A stretch of 64,000 nt of DNA from Blastocystis hominis (GCF_000151665.1 NW_013171867.1:658896-722895), one strand, 5' to 3'; shown: positions 34,819 to 47,221, counted from the first letter of the stretch. The notes: a model not told the origin generated them from the sequence alone. Numbers and translations: made by a program.

Positions 34819-35545
34819 ATGGCTGACGATACAAGTAGATCTTGATTTGTGATTGGTTTAGGAATAGAAGGTGACATAGAAGTAATGAATCAAGAGATGT
34901 ATCCTGATACACTCGATGAACCCGTGTTAATGACTTTTGTATTTTTAACTGGTACTCTTGATCCTTAAGAAGCGAGACGCACATATCATATTGGCAAAGC
35001 TCCGAATCGTCTTCTTTGCAAATTTAACAAAACCAGAGATACGGAAAGATATGGAGGAATGTAGTGTCTATTTTCGCCGATTATTGCTAGCCGATTTGTG
35101 GGGTCCGTTGCTAATCAGTATTGGTATAGCAATACTGATGGAGCCTATCTCATTCAGTAACAATTCGGCTGTACTGTTGATTCTCCAATGGTTGGGCGCC
35201 ATTCTCTTAACTGTGAATTGCAAATTGCTCGGTTGCAACGTGTTTGCTATGCTATCGCCTTGTCTCTCCTCTAGTTCCTACGTTCAAATGTTTTCCAACA
35301 TTGGCTACGCCTCCTTCCCCATCTTCCTTCATAGTTGCGTTCATTGGTTAATTCACGCCAGACCGATCAATTTTCTAATAGGCCTTTCTGCTTCTGTGTG
35401 GAGTCTGCGGAGTTCGCACGCTCATCCTGTTTCTAATGTGTAGCAATCTCTGCGTTTCTGTCAATCCATATCGACAATCGTCGTCGCGTTCTGATTCTCT
35501 TCCCCTGTCTTCTCTATATGTTCTTTATCAGTTTCGCGAATATCT
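34819..35545 (+). CDS. YIPF6: Yip1-domain protein, YIPF6-like
   Basis: Five-helix Golgi/ER membrane protein of the YIPF family, linked to Rab-dependent vesicle traffic. A short cytosolic N-terminus with TLDEPVLMTFKRD matches the LDEPVWDTI..RD motif of YIPF6. Then LADLWGPLLISIGIAIL (DLWGP is diagnostic), WLGAILLTVNCKLLG, and helices through RPINFLIGLSASVWSL to VLILFPCLLYMFFISFANI. Introns: about 34838-34864, one ending near 34970, 35241-35273 and one ending near 35442. No stop codon is encoded where the family ends. The codon after ATC starts with T at 35545, four bases before TGTTTGTT, so poly(A) addition would give UAA. The end is placed at that T. Confidence 0.8.
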
Positions 35546-38500
35546 GCTTTGTTTGTTGCATCCAACAGCCCACACAAAAACAAATTGCCCTTCCATTTCC
35601 TTCGTCACTTTCGCGCTCGTGCTCGCCTCCACTTCATTTCGCTTCCTTCCCAGCGACAACGTCGTCAAATTGCGAGGCCGTTTCGATCCTATTCTTCACT
35701 CATCCGCCCTTTTCTACGCCGAGTCATCGGCGGCGAGTCTTCAAACCCTCCATCCCTGCAGTCCATACACACAAAATCCGACTCATATCGACTCATCACC
35801 TGGTTCTTCCTACCCATCACGCCTTTCCTTTCTCTCTCCTTCCATACACGCAATGCAAATGAAACAACCGCTGGCAGATCCGACACACCAGCAGCTCCGT
35901 TCCATCGCGGAACCCTCCGCAGATGCACAGTCGCTGATACCCGCTCTTCTGGATCTCCTTCAGAATCCGCCGCTCCTTCAGCTATTCAGTCACTCCTTCC
36001 CCGCGGTTCTACGTGCACCGGGAGATGGATCGACTCCTTCAAGCACGCGTCGATCTGCTCCTTCTCGTTCTCCATCGGCGTCGTCGAATGGATCAAAACC
36101 TCCGCCTTCCCGATCCACACTTCGCACCGCGCGATCATCTACCTCAAAACCCGCGGTTATCTCTACCTTCTGCACGAACTGGATCACCGGCTCGTTCTCG
36201 TCCAGCAAAAAAAGCCGGTGGATCTCCTGCACTCGCTTCCACTCCCCGAAATCCCGCGGGAATTGCAAGAGATTGTGGGTGACGCCGCAGAACGTGATCA
36301 CAAAAAGCTGCTGGATGATTTTGAGGATCGTGGCGTGCGAGTAGAAGTCCAGCCGCAGGCTTTCTTCGATCAGCAGAACGAATTCGCCTGGAAGCGACTG
36401 CGCGTGATTCGGAAGCGACAGATCCAAAAAAAGCTCCGGATTCCGCAGCACTTTCCGCAGCAGAAGGAACCATTCCCGCGGGGAATTCACGTGCTGCATG
36501 GATCCAATCTTCAACGCATCGAGATTCTCGCCTTGCAGCAGCAAATTCGCGAGTCGATGATTCCCCATCATCTGCAGTTTCGTCAGAAGAAACTCCCGGA
36601 TCGCTTTGTCTTGAATCGGCTTCCGCCGCCCCGATCGGAACTCGTTATTCGCGGGGAGGATCGCCAGGCGGTCCAATCCCCGCGGGGACAAGAACTCCGA
36701 AATGTACCGGTTCAGCTCCCCCACGCGGATCGTCACCACCAGCGGGTGTTTCACCGTGGACACGAAGCTCCCGCGGTTCTCGGGGAGTTTCGCGAGACTG
36801 TCCTGAACGATCTGCTGCACGGTGTCGACGGAGCGTTTCAGCGCGGCCTGGCAGAGGCAGAGCGGGCAGAGCACGTCGGGAGAAGGGCGAGTTGGCTCGA
36901 CGCCGAGGCAGAGCGCGTGGAAAGAGAGCCGGCAGCGGACGCATTGAATGATTGGCTCGTCGTCGTGCGTCGAGTGACACACGCAGAAGTTCGTCACCGC
37001 GGCTTCCAACTGCGCCGCACAGTCGTGCAGGTCGATCTACTTCTGAGCGGGTTTCCACGTTTCCACCATGCGGGAGCGACGGATGAGGTCGAGAAGGGCG
37101 TCGCGTTTTTCGATTTGGCGGTCGGATTGCTCCAAAAACTGCTGCGTTTCGCGGATTAACCGCTCGCCCCGGTCGATCCACGGCGCGATTTCCGCGGTGT
37201 GCGTGCCGTAGAGCGAGAACAGCGCGAGCTGCTCCGCGTATTCCTTCAGAACGCTCAGCGAGAAGGGAGTCTCGCCGGTCATCGCGGAGGGATACTGCGA
37301 TTCGAACTGCTTCAAGCGGTCCAATCCCTCGCGGATACTTTTCCCGCTCAGCGTCGTCCCGCGGATATGTGAAAACTAGGCATCGTGAGAGACGATCAAA
37401 CGGCCTACGAGGGCTTCGACTTGCTCGAGCTGCGACCACGAAAACGCCTCGCGTTCCCGGAAGTAAAGGCCGAGCAAATACTCGTTGATGTACAGTTCGT
37501 CGTACGCAGACGACATGAAAACGCGGAGAATCCGCGGGAATTTCTCTCCCGAACCGTCCACTCGCAGCTCATTGGCGAGTTTCAGGGCGATAAACAAAAC
37601 CACCAGCGGCACGTGATCGACCGTTTCGCCTTGATAGGTTTGAAACGCCTCGCGCGGCAGCCCGCCGACCAGAATGTTCTTTTCTTCGATTCCCGACTCG
37701 TCCGGGATCGCGGTGTTCAGCGAGAAATACTGTTCCTGCATGGCGGGAGCGAGGAGTTTCCCCTGGAGGGTGAGGAACTTTCCGAACCGCGGGATTTGGT
37801 CGTCGGGGATGGCGGGAAGACGCGTCTGCATGAGCTGAAAGGAGGTATCGGCGAAGAATTGGCAGAGGTTTCGGAACCGCACGAGATCGTCTTCCTGATT
37901 CATGTAGAGCATGCGATGTCGCGCGAAGTAGAGGAGTCTCTGAATGAATTGAATGAGAAGAGAGAGACGTCCGCGAAGGGTTTGTAGCGAGCGAACACCG
38001 CGCAGATCGACGAAACGATTCGATTGGTGCGGAGCGCGAGGTCGTCGAGATGCTTCAGCACGTCTTCGAACGAATCTTTCGTCAGCCAAGCAGCCAGCAG
38101 CGTACAGGAGCTCAGATTCACTCGTCGCTCGAGATGCTTTTGATACGACGACTCCGCGATGGGACCGAAAATCGACGGGAACGACCCAACTTTCTCGGCG
38201 CTGGGCCGCATAAACGGCCGTTTCTGCTCGGATTCCAGGTCTTCCAACTGGATTTTATCGAACGTCCACTCGTCGTTTCGCCCCGAGTTCAAGTCCGAAT
38301 CGCCCCAATCCGATCGGAACGTGTACTGCCCCGCGGATTCCCAGTCCTGCTCGTCCCACACCTCGTTGCTCTCTAGTTCTCATCGAATTCGATCGAACCC
38401 ACCTGGAAGATACGCGGCCAACGCCTCGTCGATTTCGGACTGGAAGCAAAACAGAAGATAGCGAACTTCGCGGATCCAATTCTCGTGGTCCGACTGGGAG

Positions 38501-41500
38501 TTACGCACGAAACCGAACCGAATCTACCTGGATCGTGCAGAGCTCCTTCTCTTCGCACTCGTAGTACAGCCGGCTTTTCATGTTGTCTCGCAGTTTGGCG
38601 CACATTTTCTGATAGCTTCGCCGCTCATCCGGAACGTATTCCTCGCTGCCCAATGAATGGTAGACGTGCAGCCATTCCTGCGCCCAGCGACGCCAGTCCG
38701 TGTGTGGGCGTTTCAATCTGCCGTTCAGGAGAAAAGGAAGAGGAAACAGATTGGGAGGAAGGGTTTGGGAGGGCTGGAAAGGCAGCGAGTTGGCCTCATT
38801 GCGCATTTTCTCGAGCGATTCGTACGAAATTCCTGCCCATCAATTCATTGAAAAAAACGAAAACGAGGCTGGTTTCGAATCGCCAAAACCCGTTCATTGT
38901 ATTCGCGGACGGTTTCTACCTTCCTCTCCAGCTCCGTGAACTATTCCTCACTCCTTTTCGATGCAATCCACCTCGGCTCGACTCGTAACGCCGATTTTCC
39001 GCCCCATTTCGAGGAGTCGCTCGGCTTCTTCCAAGGGACCCTTCGATCCGAGACATTGTTTCACGCTCGCGAACCAATGGTGCGAGTCGTCGAAGAACTT
39101 CCGAAGCGTCGGCAGCGACGCGAAAGCGAGCTGTGTCTGCAGTGAACGGGGTTTGATCGAGGGTACTTTGCGGACGGAGCAGCCCTGCTTGATAATCGAC
39201 ACGTCTTCGATGATTTGCTTGAGGAGCTTCATGTCGTAGCTGATGGAATCCAACTGCTCGGAGGTGTAGCGGTTCCAATACGCGCAGATGATGCGTGCCG
39301 CCAACGAAGACAGCTCCGAAACCACCACCACGCGTTCTTGCGCTTCTTGGAATAGTGTTTCCAACTCCGAAACTTCCGTCTATTCGATAAAACGCTCAAA
39401 AACAATTTAAAAAAAACATTCGATGACGTTAACGTATCCAAAAACGACGATCGCCATTCCGTCTATGCATCAAATCCGCACGCCACTTCCACCTCCGCGT
39501 CGTGCAGCGCAATCAGCTCATGAAACTCCCCTTCAGGGAAACGAGCACGTTGCAACCGATCACGAAACTCCCCCAGTTTCTCCAGTGTGAGGAAATCGGG
39601 GTCGTAAAGTTCGGCCAATCGATTGAAGTCGAACACGTGACCCGGTTCGTATTTCAACTCGCTGAGTTCGATCGAATTCGACGGCTTGTGAACCGAATCG
39701 ATCAGCTTGTGCATGTGTCGCAGAAACTCCTTCCCCAACGCCAATCGGTTCTATGTTTCTCCGTTTCCCCATTCCTACGTCGACGTTGTACAGTTCCTGC
39801 GGCTGCTGCACGCGGTCGCTGAGCAATTGGTCGTGAAATTCCTGCAGTTGGGCGATCGAAAGACTCACGAAATTGCGGCGAACGCGGCGGGAGATCGCGC
39901 GCGCGGAGCGAATTGTGTCGCTCAACTGGCGCGCTCCGTTGACGATGAGACGCTTCTCGAGAATCTGCGGTGAGACACAGAAACACAATTGAATACGAGG
40001 TTGTAGATGTCTTCGAGTTCTTCCAAACACGGATATTTCTATAAAGAAAAAGGCCCGATTTTTGGAGGTACAGTCGACGAAGAAAACGGCGCGCGCATAA
40101 TCGCGAGTTTTTCATCGATGCGGTTCGCCAGCTCGATTTTCTTCCGCAGTTTCTCCAGTTTCCCCACTACGAGATCGAACTTCTGCGCACGATCGAGCAA
40201 TTGGAGCAAGAAGCTAACGGAACTGAACGAATTCACGCTACAATTCAACGCACTCGATCGCCCCAACGCGCTGTCGATTTGCTTCTCCAGCTGCGATTTC
40301 CCGCGGATTAACTTCTCGAACACGAAGAAGTCGTTACAACGGGGAACCGAATCGGGGAAACTCCGCAGAATCCGGTTGAGTTGTTCCGTGGTGTGGAATT
40401 CGCCGCTTCGAATCACTTCGTGGACGCGGCTTCGCCACTCGTTTACCGAGTTTACCGCGGTTTTCACGCGGCACACCAGAGAGAAGACGCGGGAGCTGGG
40501 AGGGCCGTGCGATTCGATGAGGGATTGGGCGTTTCGGAGGAGTTCTTCGTATTCTTCGATGGTCATTTTGTGGTCCAAATGACTCTGGAAGTTTTCCCGC
40601 CATTTCGCCCAGAGTCTACGTGTGACCGAACAAACAGATTGCTGCTTTTGTGTTGAATCGCCCGATTCTTCGGTTTCGGAAAAGTTTAGCTGAATGAAAA
40701 GAAAAAAAAGAGAGCTACGATGTGGTAATGAATGTCTTGTCTGGCTTCGCTGCCGTGGACGTCTTCGATCTTCCAGGAAGTGCGTTCTGCATCTCCACTC
40801 ATGGAGCTATCGAAGAATAGACGAGCCTGACTCGCATCGCCGTTGAATCTAGAAATAGCAAATACCAATTTTAAAAACCGTGCAACGAGATTAAGAGCCA
40901 TCTCTTCCGCTGTCTACAAATCAGATCGAATAGAGGGTGTCGACATAATAGTTTGTGTGCATCGGCGTATCAGCACCGATTTTCTTACGTACATAGGTGA
41001 TAAAATCATCCACCTGAAATCAAAAAGAGGGGACATGACCTACACTCTGCTCGTTCTCTCCCTCTGCATGCTCAGGAAGAAATACACTGCTTTGGTGTAA
41101 AAATAAAATATCCGATGGAACTGTTGCGCACTGTCGTGGTATTTCACTTACGTCATATCGTTTTGGAATGTGTTCCGGATCAAACTTCGGGACCTCAGCT
41201 TGATACCTAGCATGAAAAGCAAAGATCGATCTCACATATCAACATCAACACGGCTTTCACTAGGCTCAAAAAAGAGCTCTTCTTTCGGATCAACATACCC
41301 TATCCAATCAGAATATTCAAAGAAACAGCAGTACCTTCGAACTTGGGAGGAACCGACATTTGAATCAAATCTCTACAGTTCATCTCCCTCCGCACTGCCC
41401 ACGTTCTTCTGTCCAATAAAATAACAAAGGCGCTCCTTTTCCAAAACAAACACTTCCACTTGTAAAACAGTTTTCACATTGTACACAACATTTCACAGGC

Positions 41501-41559
41501 CAAGTTTGGGATGCATTCTCTTTTTCATGCCGAGTCTTGCCATGTGCAGGGCTATCCAT
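35528..41559 (-). CDS. PLU-1-like / PHD-finger chromatin protein
   Basis: Multi-exon gene resembling the C-terminal half of KDM5 histone demethylases. N-terminus from MDSPAHGKTRHEKE, a Cys-rich stretch (KCCVQCENC), then an ELM2-like segment (DMYQAEVPKF ... AEEMALNLVARFLK ... FNGDASQARLFF). About 1,200 residues of PLU-1-like helices follow (EYEELLRNAQSLIE, EWRSRVHEVI, LASLPTLRKFF-type blocks, LEMGRKIGV). There are two PHD fingers: FCVCHSTHDDEPIIQCVRC...CPLC, and LCICGGFRDGTELLVCRIC...CMDC. No JmjC, JmjN or C5HC2 sequence was found. Introns are about 30 nt. The last exon is uncertain: stopping at 35689 is possible, but a 29-nt intron would extend the frame to 35528, overlapping the YIPF6-like 3' end. 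Confidence 0.65.
35550..35557 (+). terminator. TGTTTGTT motif, YIPF6-like gene
   Basis: Perfect octamer four bases after the T that would become the first base of the UAA stop. Confidence 0.75.
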
Positions 41560-41741
41560 CCTTCATTGGCATAATCTATCATCCTTCCATCACACCTTCT
41601 CAAAATCTCTTCTTTCACTCTGTAAACTATTCCAAGCAATTCATGTCCTTCTATTTCCCATCAACGTTCATATTCCCCACTCCTTCCTCCATCATTCCAC
41701 CATCCCCCTTTTTCTTTTTCTTTCTCTTTCTCTTTCTTTCA

Positions 41742-41753
41742 AACAAACAAACT
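41742..41753 (-). terminator. TGTTTGTTTGTT motif of GCVT gene
   Basis: Overlapping octamers on the minus strand, 14 nt past the stop. Confidence 0.7.
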
Positions 41754-41767
41754 CACACATTTCTTTC

Positions 41768-43113
41768 TTATCCTCTATAATAATTGTTGGGCACGAACGG
41801 CATCTTGGTGACCACAGCGGGGTACTTCTTGTTGCGCACCTCCACCTCCACCTGGGTTCCGGCCGTGTGCAGTCCCTTCTTAATGTATCCCATCGCCACC
41901 GGCTTCTTCAGCGACGGCGACAGCGTGCCCGACGTGATCTCTCCCACCAGCTCGCCGTTCGAGTAGATCTTGGCTCCGTGTCTCGCGGGCGCGCCCTGCA
42001 CCATGAATCCCACTCGCTTCTTCTCGCACGTCTTCATCTACAATCATCACCGCCGCTTCCCTCGCCCCACTCTCTCCATAATCGCCTTGTGTCCGATGAA
42101 CCCGCCATCCGCGCGGCGCTGCTTGCTGATCGTCCACATCAGCGTGCCCTCCACCGGCGACACCGCCGTGCTCAGATCCGTGCCGTACAGACACAGACCC
42201 GCCTCCAGACGCAGCGAATCGCGCGCTCCCAGACCGCACGGCAGCACTTCCTTCTCCTTCAGGATTTCCTTCACCAGCGGGATCGAGTCTGCCGCGGGGA
42301 TCTGCACTTCGTAGCCGTCTTCGCCCGTGTAGCCGCAGCGCGTCACGCGGCAGTTCACGCCGCCCACCTTGATGTCCTGACCCGTCATGAACGGCATCTT
42401 CGTCACGTCGAATTCCGTGAAGCGGCGCAGAACCGCGGGAGCCATGGCGCCCTGCAGAGCGATCAGACCGATGTCGCCGAGGTACTCCATCTGCACCTCC
42501 TTGCCCTCGGCCTGGAACTTGGCCATCTCCTTCTTGAAGTGCTCCATGTCGCCGTATTTGCAGGCGCCGTTCACCACCTCGTAGCTGCAATCGACACAAC
42601 ACACAAGGAGTACTGGTAGTCGCCGGCGTTGGTGATCACAGTGTCATCGATGATACCACCGTCCTCCTGGCACAGCAGAGTCAAACGGCCCTGGGTGGGC
42701 TGCAGAGAGTGGATGTCGCTCACAAGAACGCGCTCCAGGAACTCAACACGGTCCTTTCCAGTCCACCTGCCACTCATCCCCATCGTCGAAACTCACTTGA
42801 TCTGACCCATGTGGGAAACATCGAACAGACCGCAGGTGTTCTTTCCTCTCACGGCCATATGCTCCTAGAATGAAGAGGAAACCGAAGAACAACGGGAAGC
42901 ACTCCGGAATACTGCACAGGCAGAGCATATCCAGCGAACTCCACAATCTTGCCCTTGAGCTCGTTATGGAGATCGAACAGGGGAGTGTGAGCGATATTTG
43001 CGGAAACAGAGAAAGCGCGAATTGCCTAGAGAGCGGTAAGTCCAAAAGTTCTCCCAAACAGCTCCCAAATTGCCTACAGGTCTCGTAAAGGTCTTAGCTA
43101 CGGTAGCAAGCAT
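41768..43113 (-). CDS. GCVT: Glycine cleavage T protein (aminomethyltransferase), organelle-targeted
   Basis: Folate enzyme of the glycine cleavage system: releases ammonia from the aminomethyl group on H protein and makes 5,10-methylene-THF. The N-terminus MLATVAKTFTRPAIRAFSV is a typical mitochondrial presequence, so it should act in the mitochondrion-related organelle. Then TPLFDLHNELKGKIVEFAGY, LFDVSHMGQI, the catalytic-region block GGIIDDTVITNAGDYQY, TRCGYTGEDGYEV, PCGLGARDSLRLEAGLCLYG, GFIGHKAI and GEITSGTLSPSLKKPVAMGY to the end NNYYRG. Five introns (29-53 nt) join these in one frame. Divergent from SPB1 with a 273-nt shared upstream region. Confidence 0.92.
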
Positions 43114-43386
43114 AATGTTGTTTGATTGATCAAATAATGAATGAGAACATGGGGAAACAAATCGGAGGTTTGTTCCTTATTATTATTATAGTGAATCACT
43201 GTACAGTTTTTGTTTTTCTAATTCACCGAAAAATGGGTAATTTTGAATTTTTTGGATAGGGATGGCGTGAAGAAGGTACTGCAATCCGTGGAATGCATCA
43301 TCCACTTCCATGCAATTTGAATTCGCAATACCGCGGTTCCTACCCTATTTCAGCCACACTTGTTTCAAACCCATATTTCCTTATCG

Positions 43387-46300
43387 ATGACCAAAAAGGC
43401 ACAGAGAACAGGAGATAAGTGGTACGCCCTTGCTAAGCAGCAGGGCTACCGAGCTCGTTCTGCTTTTAAGCTTATCCAGTTGAATCGTCAGTTCAACTTC
43501 TTATCAAAAGCTCACGTGTTGATTGATCTCTGTGCAGCTCCAGGAGGATGGTAGAATGGCACGGTTGGATTGTAATTTGGTAGGTGTCAAGTGGCAGCAA
43601 AGCAGATGCCCATCGAAAGCACGATTATTGGCGTGGATTTGCTTCCTATTAAGCCGATACACAATGTCAAGACATTTCAAGAGGACATTACGACGTTGAG
43701 CTGTAGGGACGTGATAAAGAGAGAATTGCACGGAAAACATGTACTTCTGACTATGGCGATATTATGGAATAGGCTGACGTAGTGCTGCACGATGGTGCTC
43801 CGAATGTAGGAGGAGGTTGGAGCAAGGATGCGTTTGACCAGGTTTGTGCGATGTGCCTGCCTCACAGAGTAGAACTCGCTGGTCCTTCACTCGCTCCGTT
43901 TGGCTGTGGAGTTCATGACGAAGGGCGCGACATTCGTCACGAAGGTGTTCCGTTCTGCGGATTACCACGCTCTCATCTATATCTTCAACCAGCTCTTCGA
44001 GAAGGTGCAGGCCACCAAGCCCGCTGCTTCGCGTACCGAATCAGCAGAAATTTTCGTGGTGTGCCAGGTAGGTGAAATCCCCGCGTGAGTAACGCCCAGA
44101 ACTACAAAGCGCCATCCTACATCGACCCCAAATTCCTCAACCCGGACTACGCCTTCAAGCAGGTGGGAGCCCCCAAGCAAGAAGTGAATCTGTTTGCCTC
44201 GAAGAACCCGCGAAAGCGATTCCGCGAGGTACGATCAACCCCGATCGGTGAGTGTGTAGGGCTACGACGAGGATTTGGGCCTGGGACTGAAGCGTGTGAT
44301 TTCGGTGAAGGATTTTATGACGCGTTCGGACCCGATTCGCGTTCTCAGCGAGGCTCACGAGGTAGAAACGGAGAAACCGGTCGATGGTAGTTGCGATTCG
44401 ACGAGGACAGCGCGGCGTTCCTGGAGAGTCCGCTCACGACGGAGGAAGTGCGCGCCTGCTGCAGCGATCTGCGCGTGCTGAACAAGAACGATTTCAAAAT
44501 GCTGCTCAAATGGCGATTGCAGATGCTCAAAGAGAAGAAGGAGTTGATCCAGTCCATGCAGCATCCTGCCCAGCAAATCGGGGAAACAGGGGAAACCGGG
44601 GAAGCTGGAGAAACAGGAGAAACCGGGGAAACGGAAGAGAAAGAGGAGAAGAAGAGCGTGGAGAGCGAGTTGCAGGAAGTACGCGAGCGTATAGCGGTAG
44701 AAACGTGGAAACGGAGTAATGGATAGTTGGAGAAACGCCGTGAGGAGCGGAAGGAGCGAAAGCGTCTAGCGAAGGAGCGAAAGCGTCGGTTGCTGGGCAT
44801 GGACAAAACGCCTGTGATGGATTTGGGCGATCAAGTGTTCAGCGTAACGGATTTGAGTCGCGTGGAGGTAGGAGAGAAAGAGGAGAGAGGGTAAACGATA
44901 GCGAGACGAGTTGGGCGATGTGGATCTGAACAAGGCAGAGAACCCGCTGGATTGGATCGATGGGGAGAAAGAGGAGGCAGAAGAGGATGGAGAGAAGGAA
45001 GAGGACAGCGACGTGGACGAAATGGAAGTGCTGCAAGCGCAGCTCGACAATTTGTACGAGAACTATAAGATGCGACACGCCGCTAATGAGAAGCGATATC
45101 TGCAGGAGCTGGAGAAGAAGAAGGGATTGCCCGCGCAGAAACTGCGGGAATTGGTGGGAAAGCCGCGGGAATGTGACGTGTAGCACAAACTGGACGAGTT
45201 GTATCAGAAGGAAGTGGAGATCAAGAAGGAAGATTTGATGAAGCAAGCGGAGGATGAAAACGACGATGAAAGTATGAGCGAAACCGGCGAATCGGACGAT
45301 GAGACTGTCAAGAAATCGAAATCGAAATCAAAGAAATCCACTCGCATGACCGAGTCTGCAGCCAGCAGCGACGAGGAGAACGAGGAGAACGAGGCCTCCG
45401 ATTCCTCGGACGAAGCCTCGGCGTCGCTGCGTCGTCAGCGTTGGTTCAGCGACCCGCTCTTCGCCTCCCTGAACGACGAGGCCTCCGATTCCTCGGACGA
45501 AGACGCGATCGCCGCGATGAAAAGCGAGGCGCGCAAGTCGCAGAAGCGGCCGCAGAGCGAGCTGCCGCTGGCGGATCGGCTGCGAGCGTACAACGACGAG
45601 GAGGACGCGGAGCTGCTCGCGGAAGCCCCGAAGATCGACGGGAGCCAAATCGCGGACGGAGAATACGTGCCGCCTCTGCTCGATGTGCCCAAATCGGATA
45701 AAGAAAAGCGACATGAAAAGCGCGTGAAGCGACTCGAGAAGGAGCGAAAGAAGAAGGAGAAAGAGGCCAAGGCGGATCTGGAGATCGTGGAAACGGGGTT
45801 CCCGCAGGCGACGAGCCATCTAACGGAGGACCAGTTGGCTCGGCAAGCGATGATCAAAGCGGGCCTGGGCTCGCAAACGGACGATTCGGCGTACGGTGAC
45901 CTGGAAGTGGTGAAGGCCAACGAGCCCAAAATCGGCTCGGACGAACACCTGGAAGCGCTGTCGCTGGGGTTCCTTCTCTCCAAGCACAGCACGGCCAACG
46001 ACCTCATCGACTCCTCGTACAACCGGTACATGTTCAACGACCCCGCGGGACTGCCGGAGTGGTTCCTGGAGGACGAGCGGAAGTACAATCGCCCGCAGCT
46101 GCCGATGACGCAGGAGATCATGGCGAGGCTGCGGAAGCAGTTCCAGAACGACGATCGAACGATCAAGAAGGAGCGCGAGGCGATGGCGCGGAAGCGAAGA
46201 CGCGTGGAGCGGTTCCGAAAGCAGCAGAAGGCGAAGATTGACAGCATTAATAACGACGAGGACATGCCGGACAGCGCGAAGCTGAAGGCGATTCAGAAGC

Positions 46301-46479
46301 TGATGAAGGGAAAGGACGTGAAACATCCAGGGAAAACGTATGTGGTGGGGAAGAAGGGAGCCAAGGGCGGACGCGGAGTGAAGGTCGTGGATCGACGACT
46401 CAAGAAGGACAAGCGCGGAGAGAAGCGCGCCGCGTGGAGGGCGAAGCATCATTTGAAGGGGAAGAAGGGGAAGAAGTGA
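43387..46479 (+). CDS. SPB1: SPB1/FTSJ3 rRNA 2'-O-methyltransferase
   Basis: Nucleolar enzyme for 2'-O-methylation of 25/28S rRNA and 60S assembly. The FtsJ domain starts [20 protein letters not shown] and shows [13 protein letters not shown] (catalytic K), [11 protein letters not shown] (SAM site), [11 protein letters not shown] (catalytic D) and FVTKVFRS (catalytic [10 protein letters not shown]). An acidic, Ser/Glu/Asp-rich centre follows. The SPB1_C domain runs from about 45870 to the end ([16 protein letters not shown], then Lys/Arg-rich [16 protein letters not shown] to GKKGKK). Introns of about 26-33 nt split the 5' two-thirds. The last 1.28 kb is a single exon. Start ATG fits the family exactly. 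Confidence 0.93.
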
Positions 46480-46793
46480 GCGACATGCATGGAAAGGGTT
46501 TTGGTCATTTATTATGTGGTAGTGAGGTGTTTGTTGGAGAATGCAGCGATGGAGTGAGGGGTGGAGGCAATAATGATATTATGGAATTGCACCACAGCAG
46601 TGATTCTCATTGTCCACCCAAATAAAAATTTGAGTTATAGACCATTCAGTAGTTTCATTCACATTTTTAAACCTCGAGAAATCTCAACTATTATCGAAAA
46701 TACTATAGATTGAAAGGAGATTATTTGCATGAAATGTATACAACTTCCTTGGTCGATATTGACAAAAATACAAAACTCATTAATTTCTTTCCG
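46480..46793. other. Intergenic, SPB1 to ubiquitin-like-L40
   Basis: Contains the SPB1 poly(A) octamer at 46528-46535, then an AT-rich upstream region of the L40 gene. Nothing else was seen. Confidence 0.6.
46528..46535 (+). terminator. TGTTTGTT motif of SPB1
   Basis: Octamer 48 nt past the TGA stop. Confidence 0.65.
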
Positions 46794-47183
46794 ATGCTAC
46801 AGTTATTCGTGAGAACTGTGTCTGGAAGAACTCTTCCGCTACAGGTGGAGAGTGGAGAAACCGTGGAGACGGTCAAACAGATGCTCCAGGAGCGAGAGAA
46901 CGTGGATGTCGATCACCAGCGCCTGGTTTTCGCTGGAAAGGAGCTGGATGATAGCAAGACACTCGAGTCTTACAACTTGAAGGGAGATGAAACTCTGGAA
47001 ATGCTTTTCAAGATTGCTGGAGGAGTGATCGAGCCCACCTTGGCTGCTCTGGCCAAGAAGTACAACTGTGAGAAGATGGTGTGCCGTAAGTGCTACGCTC
47101 GTCTTCCTCTTCGTGCGCATAACTGCCGTAAGAAGAAGTGTGGACACAGCAACCATCTGCGCCCCAAGAAGAAGCTGAAGTAA
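46794..47183 (+). CDS. UBA52: Ubiquitin-like / ribosomal protein L40 fusion
   Basis: Fusion of a 77-residue ubiquitin-like module to 52-residue eL40 of the large ribosomal subunit. L40 is highly conserved ([35 protein letters not shown]; four zinc cysteines). The ubiquitin part starts [18 protein letters not shown] and keeps [10 protein letters not shown] and the terminal GG, but ends KIAGG instead of RLRGG. By alignment only the lysines equivalent to K27 and K48 remain; K6, K11 and K33 are Arg, and K29 and K63 are lost. It should still be cleaved after GG to release L40, but is unlikely to be the cell's working ubiquitin. An upstream intron that would change residues 1-2 cannot be excluded. 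Confidence 0.9.
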   Translation: MLQLFVRTVSGRTLPLQVESGETVETVKQMLQERENVDVDHQRLVFAGKELDDSKTLESYNLKGDETLEMLFKIAGGVIEPTLAALAKKYNCEKMVCRKCYARLPLRAHNCRKKKCGHSNHLRPKKKLK

Positions 47184-47213
47184 CTGTGAATGTGTATCAT
47201 AGATGTATTGTTT

Positions 47214-47221
47214 TGTTTGTT
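47214..47221 (+). terminator. TGTTTGTT motif of L40 gene
   Basis: Octamer 30 nt past the stop. It is part of a small hairpin with the AACAAAC that follows. Confidence 0.65.

Noticed and set aside
35990-41559. Calling this gene a KDM5 demethylase
   Set aside because: No JmjC iron-binding motif or C5HC2 finger could be found; only the PLU-1/PHD part matches.
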